Source: Chryseobacterium sp.
Lineage (GTDB): Bacteria; Bacteroidota; Bacteroidia; Flavobacteriales; Weeksellaceae
Direction of reading: 5' to 3'
DNA length: 64,000 nt
NCBI RefSeq assembly: GCF_019236175.1
Contig: NZ_JAFAJM010000020.1
Span: 1 to 64,000 of the forward strand
The translations under genes were made by a program, and so were the position numbers. Positions 26,169-34,533 of this stretch are shown here, one piece after another; positions within the stretch are counted from its first letter, which is position 1, and the number at the start of each line of letters is the position of its first letter. A model generated the notes under the pieces. It was not told the origin of the DNA and ran no database searches. It was given only the letters and a program-made list of their open reading frames with translations.

Positions 26169-29100
26169 TCATTCCAAAATCTGAACACCAGTTCCTTTTG
26201 TATGGGCATTCATCTGCGGAGCATAGTAATTCTGCATTGTTGTAATTCCGTTGGAGAACTTACCGGACGCATTGGCAACCACATCATATTCAAAGACATA
26301 CTTTCCTTTCGGCATATACTGAATATAGAAATTGGTAGAGGCATCCTTCGTCGACTGATAATAGCCTAAATTATTTTTCCACTGGTAACCCGATAATGCC
26401 TCCACAGGTTCAAATCCTGCTGCGCGCATATCTTTAATATGGATAAATTCCATTGCTCTGTCTGTATTCAGAATCATTCTTACGGTTACTTTATCTCCGA
26501 CTTTCAGCGGAGTTTCAGGGCTGATTTTCTGAAGTTCTTCCCCATTTACCGTTTTCACTTTTTTATACAATTCTTTGGTTACGGAAATATAATTTTCAGA
26601 TGATTTAATCTTATCAAGATCTTCGTAATACTGCCAGAATAATCCACCCTGAACAATTCCCGGGCCTGGTTTGGTAACCGTAACGGTTCCTAAGTTCTTA
26701 TCCACCGCTTCTGTTCTCACAGTAGATTTCACATATCCTGTAGCCTGAGTCTGAGGAGCGAGTTCTTTCCCGCCCCAAATGATCGTTGCTTTATCACTCC
26801 CTGCTCCTGTCCATGATTTTCCGGAATTTAAGATCGTAAAGACGACTTCAGCTGTTCCTCTTGAGCTTCCCCATGAATTGACTTCTTTCTGAGTCACCAG
26901 CCAGATCTTCATGTCTTCGATGAAGTTCGTGTCACTAGCCTTTAAGGTATTGAAAGCTTCTAAAGCACCAGCATGGTTCACCACTTTTGAATTGAACCAA
27001 CCCCAGTCATTCAGGTTCTGCTTCCAGTACACTCCCTGTGTTTTGGTATCTGTAGAGGTTTCTTTAAGATAAGTCATCAGCTTATCGGATACATCCTTCA
27101 CTCCATAATTATTCATTAATAAAGCGGCGCGATGAAGTCCGAAGAACGTAAAGTCGGTCATTTTAGCTGTATTCGCCTTTTGTTTTACCAACGTTTTCAG
27201 ACTGGCACCTTTCCCATTTAATGGATATTGCTTTTCCCAATAGCTTCGGGTATCCAGGTAATCAAGAACCCAGTTGCTCCAAACGTTTTCTTTTTTAAGA
27301 TCTGCATATTTACTGATTTCATGATCTACATACTGAATCAATTTAGCAACCAAAGCTTTCTGCTCTGCACTTTGATAGTCTTTTACATTATCTTTTAACC
27401 ATAAATTGATTTTTCCAAGGTTCTTAAGAATATATAATGATGTACTGTAAGAACTTGGATATCCTGCATACCATGAGAATCCGCCATCTGGGTTTTGTAG
27501 TTTACTGAAATCACTCCAATCCTGATTAATTGAATTCCTCATGGTATTAGTATCAAACAGAAGCGCTAGCTTTTGCATCTGTTCATTTTCATTCATAGTA
27601 TTAAGTACCCAAGGGGTTTCTTCCAGCAACAGTTGTTTCAGCTCCGGATTTTTTTCAAGATTTGAATTTAATATCCCTTTATTCTGATACTCATCAAATA
27701 CAGTCTTCATTTTAGGATTAGCTTTGAAGATCTCAGAAGCCAATACATCTGCAAACCATTTATTGAAAATAACATCTGCAGAGCTGTTCTGATCATTTTT
27801 CAGACTTGGAAGGGCAAACATGATCTCCCAGATCGGATTAGTCGTCAATTCCAAGGTATTTGAAACATTCGTGGCTGTCGTAGAAGTATTATTTTTAAGG
27901 TTATCCAAAACAAAAGTTTTGGTTTCCCCTTCTTTTACAAAGACAGGCTGTGCATCTGTCACCAGCATTCTGTTCGGCAACACAGCTATAGCCTGTTGTT
28001 CTCCGTCGGAGTAAACTCCTGCTTTAGCCACAATTTTTACAATAATGGAAGAAACATTATGGGGCACTTTTAGTTTCCATGTCAATGCTCCGTTTCCGTT
28101 CTCATTCAGACTAAAGTTCTGTGCTCCTGAAGTCATTCCGAATTGTGAGGAAATATTTTCATTGGTAAAGGCATTCAGAATCTGAAGTTCTGCAGTTCCA
28201 TTCAGTTTTTTATCTGTTAAATTGGATAATTTTGACTGAAGGTTTAGTTCGTCGCCTTCTCTCAGGAATCTAGGATAATTTGGAGTTACTGAGAATGCTT
28301 TCTGTGTCACCACTTCTTTTTCCAGCGTCGCTGCTCTTGCATCTTTCGTATGAGCCAGGAACATCAGTTTCCATTTTGTTAAGGCTTCAGGAGAGGTAAA
28401 CTCAAAATTCACATTTCCTTCAGCATCGGTTTTAAGATCAGGATAAAAGAATGCTGTTTCGTTCAGATTCTGACGTACAGGAACTTTATCCAAAGATTCT
28501 TTTTTGGATCCAGATTGATCTAAAATTCCATCAGCATCTGCCTCCTGACCTGCAGCCACATCTTTAGCCATAGCCCCGCTTATTGCAGATTCCTTTTTTA
28601 TTCCATATGCCGTCACTACGACCTCATCAATAGTAGCGTTTCTAGCAATAGGTGAAGCTGGCATTGCACCAGGAACACCTTTACGGCGTAATTTAGGCGA
28701 CACCTGATTATAAAACAAACTACCATCAAACCAGTTAAACTCAGGAACTGTTACGTAGTTTCCGTTATAATATTTTAGTCTATTCTGATACCTTTTCTGC
28801 AATAGATACTCTTTAATATCGTAAGACATAATGATGTTAAATGGTGTATAGAGTTTATCCCAGCTGTAATTATTCACTTCAAACTGGTCTAAAGACATAT
28901 CATACATATTAGCCAACACCTCTGCATTTACCTTTTCTTTATCGTTTCCGCTCACTTTCACAGTCCATTTTTCCTTTGAATTAGGTTCCAGTTTATCTCT
29001 GAAAGTTACCGTTTCTATTTTCAAAGGTTTCTCAGTATCTTTTATCTTCAAGATAGCCGTTTCAGTCTGTACATCATTAAATGCCACGATTTGGAATTGA

Positions 29101-32084
29101 AGATTAAGTTCTGATACACTTTTTTCTTTTGGAATGTCTACAGTATATTCAAGGATTCCTTTTTTTAGCTGCTGAGTTTCGGTCATCGTTTTACCAGATC
29201 CATTCTGAACAAAAATATTGACCAATGCATCAGGAATTGCAGAATACACATATACTTTTGCCTTTTCACCTCTTAAAAGTTCATTTTTGGGGGCAATTAC
29301 GGTTAAGAATGTCTTCTGAGTTGATTTCAATGAATTTTTATCCCAAACACTAAAATATTGTGCAGCCTTAATGGTATCTTTCCCTTCCATATTGAACAAC
29401 TCCAACTGGTAATCTCCAGCCTCCAGTTTTCCTAAATCAAGATCTGAAGACTGACTATCAGAAGAGGGCTGCTGCTGTCTTTCTACCACTACTTTTTCTG
29501 TTTTCCAGTTTTTGACATCATCATTTTTATCAAATAAATCATGTGGAAACTTTCCAATAAATTCTGATCTTGAATATTGTGGAAGGTTCTGAACTTCTGA
29601 TTTAAAGTTATCTCTAAAAATCCGATCAGGAGCCGCTAATTTAGATAACTTAACCTGGTATGATTTTTTAAGAGCCTGTTCATTATAATTCTTAGTCTCT
29701 ACTTTTAATTTGACGTTTTCATCACTGAATATATTCTTGATTTCATCTGCTTTAATATAATGGGATACTGAAGCAACCTTAAGGTTTGTATTCGCTGACT
29801 GAGTTTCACCATTGATATCGGTAACAGAGGCATTAATTTCGTAATTATCAATCTGTATTCCTTCTAATTTTTCATCTTTTTTCAAATCCAGACGAATTAC
29901 AAACTCTCCTTTTTCGTTGGTTTTAGCCTCGCCTAAAATTGAGTTCTCATTATCATTATCTCTTGGGTACCACCAGAAATATCTCCATCTGATATTGTGT
30001 TTCTTGATCTCGTAGTTGACTGTTGTGTTGCTTAAAGCTACCCCGGAAAACATCATGGCTTTTCCTTTCAGTTCTATAGTCTGACCATATTTATATTCAT
30101 CCTTTACCGGCTCAAAGGTTACTTCAAACTTTGGTCTTTTATATTCTTCTACTCTGATATCCTTATACCCTTGGGTATTTCCATCAGTACTCAGATAAAA
30201 TACACCGTTTAACTTTCCTTTGGGTAAAATGAAGCTGCCATGATATGAACCAAACTCATTTGTAGTAAAATCCTGGGAAGAAACTACCTGATTATTCGCA
30301 TCATTGAGTGTAATTTTTTGTTTTACTCCTGAAAGTACCGACTCCAATTCATTGTTCAGTCGGGTATTGATTACTTTGAAATAAACAGTCTGCCCAGGTC
30401 TGTAGATCGCTCTGTCTGTAAAGATTTGAGCTTTGGAGCGAGCTTCTTTATTAGGATTATAGTCTACTGCATTATTGTTGTTTCCATATACCTGCATGAT
30501 CTGGAAATCATTGGTTTTAGGCTGCTGAATCAGAAAAACCCTGTAGTATTGATTGTTCGCAGTAGCAGGAAGCTTAAAAACACCCTTTTCATTTGTTTTT
30601 CCTTCTACTTTGTTGATTGAATTATTATTGACAAATTCATAAAAGCTAAGATTTTCGTTGGCAATAGGCTTTCCGCTTTCACTGTTCACTACTTTCAAAT
30701 CATCTGAAAGCGAATTCTGTGAAGATTTAGATTGATAAATAATTTTGTTTCCGGAAACCAAAAAATAGAAATTCTTCTGTGAATCATTATCTTTCACATC
30801 AGCTCCTGCTACGGAATATTCTACTACATAAATTCCTGATGGAAGGGGCTTTATTTCCAATGAGGTTTTATGAAGCTGATAATCTTTAGGATCAGAAAGC
30901 TGGTAAGCCTCTTTTCTCACCAGACTCTTTTTTACGTTGCTGAAATAATTATTTGCATAAGAATTCTGTACATATTGTAATAAGGATAGGTAATCTTCTT
31001 TTACCTCATAAATATTCAGTGAAAATGCTGAAACATTCTGATATTCTGCACTAAAATGAATAGGCAGATTATTCTGTGTCTGCTTTTCATATTTAATACT
31101 CAGTATTGGATTGGTAATCTGAGCTTCTTTACTTTTAATATTTTCAATAAAGGGAGATTTCGGATATTCACTTTTAGCTTTTGCAGCCACTGCAATAGCT
31201 TCTTTTGCCTTCTTTTTCATCACAAGTTCATCCATAATATCACCCATGATGAGCACTTTGTAATCCCCTTCTACATCAGAATTAGCAAGCGCCTGAAGCT
31301 GTTCAAGTCTATCTTTACATGCGTTGAAATTACAGTTATCCACCAACTTTTCCTTCATGAAATACAGCTTTGGATTTCCGTTATTCTGCGCAATGAGCTC
31401 ATCGAAAATTATATTGATGGACTTTCTGTTGTCTGCAAGTTCATTTTTTGTAAAAATACTACTCTGAGATAAAAAGGTGATCTTTTTCAAAGAATACCAA
31501 TCATAGAGGCTTGGAAAATAGGCAATATCTTTAGATTCTGAAAACAATGCCTTATACTTTTCCAGAGAAGTTTTTTTCATTTCCTGTTTCTGTAGATCCA
31601 GTTCCTGATAGCTTTTGGTTAAATAATTTTTAAAATCAAGCTTACTCCAGGTTTCAATCTGTGAAGCATCTTGTGAATTGATATTGGTTCTCCCATTGAT
31701 TTTCCAGGAATTCTGATGATAATAATCTAAAAAGAAACTATTCAGCAAGACTTTATATACCAAAAGATCCTCACCTTTTAATTTCCCTTCTGCTTCCTGA
31801 AGCTTTTTAAAGAATTGGGAAGCGGTATCATTCTGAGTATCATCTTCAGTCTGATTCACTATACTGAATTCCGCTTTCAGGGAACGGATCAGCTGGAGTA
31901 CATTATTTTCTTTCATGGCCTGGCTTTGTATGTTTAAAATAATGGGAAGATTCGATTTATAAGCTCCCTTCGTACTATTTTCAACAATTTTGTTCCACTG
32001 GTCTTCGTATTTTTTCTGTGCGAAAACCTGCGAAAAGCTAAGTATTAAAAGCAAAAGCATAAAAATCTTGGAAAATCTTTTCAT
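26169..32084 (-). CDS. Bacterial alpha-2-macroglobulin-like protein
   Basis: Giant exported protein (1971 residues) of the bacterial alpha-2-macroglobulin group, thought to trap proteases that reach the cell envelope. A signal peptide (residues 1-22, SFSQVFAQ) precedes an N-terminal helical region (to about 330), a series of MG domains including the MG2 block RPGQTVYFKVI (about residue 565) and FEVTFEPVKDEYKYGQTIELKGKAM, the A2M core TDAEGNVNFEFTSPEALTKWKLMFLAHT, a terpenoid-cyclase-like helical domain (about 1430-1700) and a C-terminal receptor-like domain. The thioester CxEQ is absent; SADV (about 1435) occupies its place. A TonB-box-like IDEVVVTAYG lies near residues 1148-1157. Co-located with ecotin. 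Confidence 0.92.
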   Translation of the reverse strand: MKRFSKIFMLLLLILSFSQVFAQKKYEDQWNKIVENSTKGAYKSNLPIILNIQSQAMKENNVLQLIRSLKAEFSIVNQTEDDTQNDTASQFFKKLQEAEGKLKGEDLLVYKVLLNSFFLDYYHQNSWKINGRTNINSQDASQIETWSKLDFKNYLTKSYQELDLQKQEMKKTSLEKYKALFSESKDIAYFPSLYDWYSLKKITFLSQSSIFTKNELADNRKSINIIFDELIAQNNGNPKLYFMKEKLVDNCNFNACKDRLEQLQALANSDVEGDYKVLIMGDIMDELVMKKKAKEAIAVAAKAKSEYPKSPFIENIKSKEAQITNPILSIKYEKQTQNNLPIHFSAEYQNVSAFSLNIYEVKEDYLSLLQYVQNSYANNYFSNVKKSLVRKEAYQLSDPKDYQLHKTSLEIKPLPSGIYVVEYSVAGADVKDNDSQKNFYFLVSGNKIIYQSKSSQNSLSDDLKVVNSESGKPIANENLSFYEFVNNNSINKVEGKTNEKGVFKLPATANNQYYRVFLIQQPKTNDFQIMQVYGNNNNAVDYNPNKEARSKAQIFTDRAIYRPGQTVYFKVINTRLNNELESVLSGVKQKITLNDANNQVVSSQDFTTNEFGSYHGSFILPKGKLNGVFYLSTDGNTQGYKDIRVEEYKRPKFEVTFEPVKDEYKYGQTIELKGKAMMFSGVALSNTTVNYEIKKHNIRWRYFWWYPRDNDNENSILGEAKTNEKGEFVIRLDLKKDEKLEGIQIDNYEINASVTDINGETQSANTNLKVASVSHYIKADEIKNIFSDENVKLKVETKNYNEQALKKSYQVKLSKLAAPDRIFRDNFKSEVQNLPQYSRSEFIGKFPHDLFDKNDDVKNWKTEKVVVERQQQPSSDSQSSDLDLGKLEAGDYQLELFNMEGKDTIKAAQYFSVWDKNSLKSTQKTFLTVIAPKNELLRGEKAKVYVYSAIPDALVNIFVQNGSGKTMTETQQLKKGILEYTVDIPKEKSVSELNLQFQIVAFNDVQTETAILKIKDTEKPLKIETVTFRDKLEPNSKEKWTVKVSGNDKEKVNAEVLANMYDMSLDQFEVNNYSWDKLYTPFNIIMSYDIKEYLLQKRYQNRLKYYNGNYVTVPEFNWFDGSLFYNQVSPKLRRKGVPGAMPASPIARNATIDEVVVTAYGIKKESAISGAMAKDVAAGQEADADGILDQSGSKKESLDKVPVRQNLNETAFFYPDLKTDAEGNVNFEFTSPEALTKWKLMFLAHTKDARAATLEKEVVTQKAFSVTPNYPRFLREGDELNLQSKLSNLTDKKLNGTAELQILNAFTNENISSQFGMTSGAQNFSLNENGNGALTWKLKVPHNVSSIIVKIVAKAGVYSDGEQQAIAVLPNRMLVTDAQPVFVKEGETKTFVLDNLKNNTSTTATNVSNTLELTTNPIWEIMFALPSLKNDQNSSADVIFNKWFADVLASEIFKANPKMKTVFDEYQNKGILNSNLEKNPELKQLLLEETPWVLNTMNENEQMQKLALLFDTNTMRNSINQDWSDFSKLQNPDGGFSWYAGYPSSYSTSLYILKNLGKINLWLKDNVKDYQSAEQKALVAKLIQYVDHEISKYADLKKENVWSNWVLDYLDTRSYWEKQYPLNGKGASLKTLVKQKANTAKMTDFTFFGLHRAALLMNNYGVKDVSDKLMTYLKETSTDTKTQGVYWKQNLNDWGWFNSKVVNHAGALEAFNTLKASDTNFIEDMKIWLVTQKEVNSWGSSRGTAEVVFTILNSGKSWTGAGSDKATIIWGGKELAPQTQATGYVKSTVRTEAVDKNLGTVTVTKPGPGIVQGGLFWQYYEDLDKIKSSENYISVTKELYKKVKTVNGEELQKISPETPLKVGDKVTVRMILNTDRAMEFIHIKDMRAAGFEPVEALSGYQWKNNLGYYQSTKDASTNFYIQYMPKGKYVFEYDVVANASGKFSNGITTMQNYYAPQMNAHTKGTGVQILE

Positions 32085-32098
32085 ATATATTATTTTTG
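32068..32098 (+). promoter_or_regulatory. Promoter giving an apparently leaderless mRNA
   Basis: TTG (32068-32070), 20 bases, then TATTTTTG (32091-32098). The next gene's ATG is at 32103, about where transcription should begin, so little or no 5' leader is left. The box lies partly within the 5' end of the divergent alpha-2-macroglobulin gene. Confidence 0.5.
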
Positions 32099-32102
32099 AT
32101 AA

Positions 32103-32858
32103 ATGAACATCTTAAAAATACTGAAAAAAACCGTCATAGACAGCCAGCTTTATGTCTCCTTAATGGGAACTCTTTTTGCAGTATTTTTCATGAAAGAGCA
32201 AAACACATTCCGTTTTCCTACTATTCTCCTGATATTCATCACCTATTTCAGCGGTTATCTTTACACGAAATATCAATACACAAAATATTTTCTCAGGATT
32301 GTTGTCCTGAATGCCATTGCCGGAATTATATGTGCTTTTCTGATTATCCATAATCATAATGAAATTAGATTATTGAAATGGTTTATCATTGTAGTGCTTG
32401 GGTTATTGTATAATAGTTTTTTTCTTGATGTTTATATCCGGAAAATCCCTTTACTTAAAGTTTTCTATGTGGGTTTGGTTTGGGCATTGGTCAATTGCTG
32501 GCTCACTCTTCCGGAATTTGATATACCTATTTTCCTGATTAGTTTTTTCTTTATTACGGCGCTGGTTCTCCCTTTCGATATCCGTGATATGAATAATGAT
32601 ACAGTAAAGACCTTCCCTATGCTGATTGGCGTACAGAATACAAAATATATTGCTTATGCCCTTGTTTTCATCAGCAGTCTTATCGCTGTTTTTTACCTTA
32701 AACCGCTCTATGCCATTTCATTTTTTCTGTCGAGTATTATTACTTATATTTTCATTTATTTCTCTGAAAATAAAAGAGATGACCTCTATTTTTCGTTTGG
32801 TGTAGAAACATGTTCTGCACTTCCTTTTTTATTTTTACTAATAATGGAGTATTTTTGA
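32103..32858 (+). CDS. UbiA-like polytopic membrane protein
   Basis: 251-residue membrane protein with seven or eight hydrophobic segments. FDIRDMNND (about residues 158-166) resembles the second Asp-rich motif (DxxxD) of UbiA prenyltransferases, followed by the typical KTFPMLIGVQNTKYIAY. A clear first Asp-rich motif (NxxxDxxxD) is not seen (TKYQYTKYF lies in the expected place), so prenyltransferase activity is uncertain. It is 3 bases from recF and would be co-transcribed with it. The 18-bp gap to the divergent alpha-2-macroglobulin gene leaves almost no room for a leader. Confidence 0.75.
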   Translation: MNILKILKKTVIDSQLYVSLMGTLFAVFFMKEQNTFRFPTILLIFITYFSGYLYTKYQYTKYFLRIVVLNAIAGIICAFLIIHNHNEIRLLKWFIIVVLGLLYNSFFLDVYIRKIPLLKVFYVGLVWALVNCWLTLPEFDIPIFLISFFFITALVLPFDIRDMNNDTVKTFPMLIGVQNTKYIAYALVFISSLIAVFYLKPLYAISFFLSSIITYIFIYFSENKRDDLYFSFGVETCSALPFLFLLIMEYF

Positions 32859-32861
32859 CGA

Positions 32862-33941
32862 ATGATTATCAAGCAGCTTTCCCTATATAATTTTAAAAAC
32901 CATTCTGAGAAAAAATTTGAATTTTCCCCGCAAATCAACTGTTTTGTAGGAAATAACGGTGTAGGGAAGACCAACATTCTGGATGCACTTCATTATCTGT
33001 CTGTCGGAAAAAGCTTTTTGGGCAATACAGATTCCAATAATATTAAAAAAGAAGAGGACTTTTTTACCATTGATGCTGAAATTCAAAATGAAGACAGTGC
33101 AGATATCATTAGAATTACCCAGCCTAAAGAAGCCAAAAAAGTCATTAAGAAAAATGACAAAAGCTATGACCGAATCGCCGATCATATAGGATATCTCCCC
33201 AGTGTAATGATCTCTCCGTATGATTCTAATCTCATTTCAGATTCCGGAGAAAGCAGAAGAAAATTTCTGGACTCTATGATTTGCCAAACGGATTCGGAAT
33301 ATCTTTTTGATCTGATCCAATATCAGAAAACTATTCAGCAAAGAAATGCTTTATTGAAATATTTCGCAAAAAACAGAGTCTGGGACAAAGATTCACTGGA
33401 GATTTATGATGACCCTATTGCCCGTTTCGGAACTAAAATTTTTAACAAGAGAAAAGAATTCGTAGAACAATTAAATCCTATTGTTCAGAATTTTTATCAG
33501 ATTATTTCCGGCGGAAAAGAAAGCGTGTCCGTAATTTATGAGTCTCATTTATCAGACAATACTTTTGAAGAGCTTTTAAAGGAAAGCCTTGAGAGAGACC
33601 GTATGCTTACCTATACTTCAAAAGGAATTCATAAGGATGATCTTCTTTTTGAAATGGATCATGTTCTCATCAAAAAAATCGGTTCACAGGGACAACAGAA
33701 ATCTTTCCTGATTTCTTTAAAACTGGCTCAGATGAGTCTTGTTAAAGAACTCACCAAAAAGACACCTATCCTTTTGCTTGATGATATTTTTGATAAACTT
33801 GATGACACCAGGGTTTCACAATTGATTGAACTGGTCAACAGAGAAAACTTCGGACAGATTTTCATTACAGACACTCACAGAGAACGAACGGAAAGCGTGG
33901 TTAAGAAAATCAATGAAGAAAGTATTATTTTTGAAGTATAA
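32862..33941 (+). CDS. recF: DNA replication and repair protein RecF
   Basis: ABC/SMC-type ATPase that helps load RecA at single-stranded gaps. The 359-residue protein has the Walker A GNNGVGKT (residues 30-37), the RecF signature YLPSVMISPYDSNLISDSGESRRKFLDSMI, the ABC signature-like GSQGQQKSFLISLKLAQ and the Walker B LLLDDIFDKLDD, at normal length. A UbiA-like gene precedes it by 3 bases and a DUF721 gene follows after 178 bases, the usual recF-DUF721 neighbourhood of bacteria. Confidence 0.96.
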   Translation: MIIKQLSLYNFKNHSEKKFEFSPQINCFVGNNGVGKTNILDALHYLSVGKSFLGNTDSNNIKKEEDFFTIDAEIQNEDSADIIRITQPKEAKKVIKKNDKSYDRIADHIGYLPSVMISPYDSNLISDSGESRRKFLDSMICQTDSEYLFDLIQYQKTIQQRNALLKYFAKNRVWDKDSLEIYDDPIARFGTKIFNKRKEFVEQLNPIVQNFYQIISGGKESVSVIYESHLSDNTFEELLKESLERDRMLTYTSKGIHKDDLLFEMDHVLIKKIGSQGQQKSFLISLKLAQMSLVKELTKKTPILLLDDIFDKLDDTRVSQLIELVNRENFGQIFITDTHRERTESVVKKINEESIIFEV

Positions 33942-34119
33942 CAATGAGGATATTCGGATTTCCCAGCCGGATTTGAAGCATTAAAAATGAATACAACTTA
34001 TTCACCACTCATATAAAAAACGGGCCTTAGAAAACCGGAATAAAGACAAACGACAATAGCCTCATATTAATAACATATCCTAATCTCGAAAACCGTATCC
34101 CAGATTCGGAGCCTGCATT

Positions 34120-34413
34120 ATGAAGAAGAAAAAACGCGAATACCAATCATCTGAACTTGTAAAGTCCTTTGCCAGAATCTATGGTTTTGAGGGTAAACTT
34201 GTAGCTTTTGAAATCAAAGATTTCCTTGAAGATTATCTTGACGAAAGTCTTTTTAATGCGATCAAAAGTGTTAATCTTGAAAACGGATGCATCATTATTA
34301 AAATAGATTCTCCTTTGCTTAAACATGATTTTCAGATGCGTAAAAGCTTTTATCTGAAAAAGTTTCAGGATAAATTCGGGGCAGAAAAATTCAATGATCT
34401 GAAAATCCTTTAA
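34120..34413 (+). CDS. DUF721 (DciA-like) protein
   Basis: 97-residue protein of the DUF721 family, to which the replicative-helicase loader DciA belongs. It has the short KH-like domain: ELVKSFARIYGFEGKLVAFEIKDFLEDYLDESLF followed by NGCIIIKIDSPLLKHDFQMRKSFYLKKFQDKFG. It lies downstream of recF, the typical place for DUF721 genes. A role in helicase loading is inferred from the family; the direct activity of flavobacterial members is not known to me. Confidence 0.82.
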   Translation: MKKKKREYQSSELVKSFARIYGFEGKLVAFEIKDFLEDYLDESLFNAIKSVNLENGCIIIKIDSPLLKHDFQMRKSFYLKKFQDKFGAEKFNDLKIL

Positions 34414-34478
34414 GTCGAACTTTATTTGTTTTCAGCTACGAATACACAAATCATTTATTTATATGGATATCCGTGGTT

Positions 34479-34512
34479 AAAAAATAAGGCTGCCTCTTTG
34501 TGAGACAGTCTC
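34479..34512 (-). terminator. Terminator between convergent genes
   Basis: An imperfect stem (GGCTGCCTC with GAGACAGTC, 34488-34511, one mismatch) ends in a T run when read on the minus strand, 22 bases after the stop codon of the 676-residue membrane-protein gene. Confidence 0.5.
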
Positions 34513-34533
34513 TTATATAGCGTTTTGATATTT

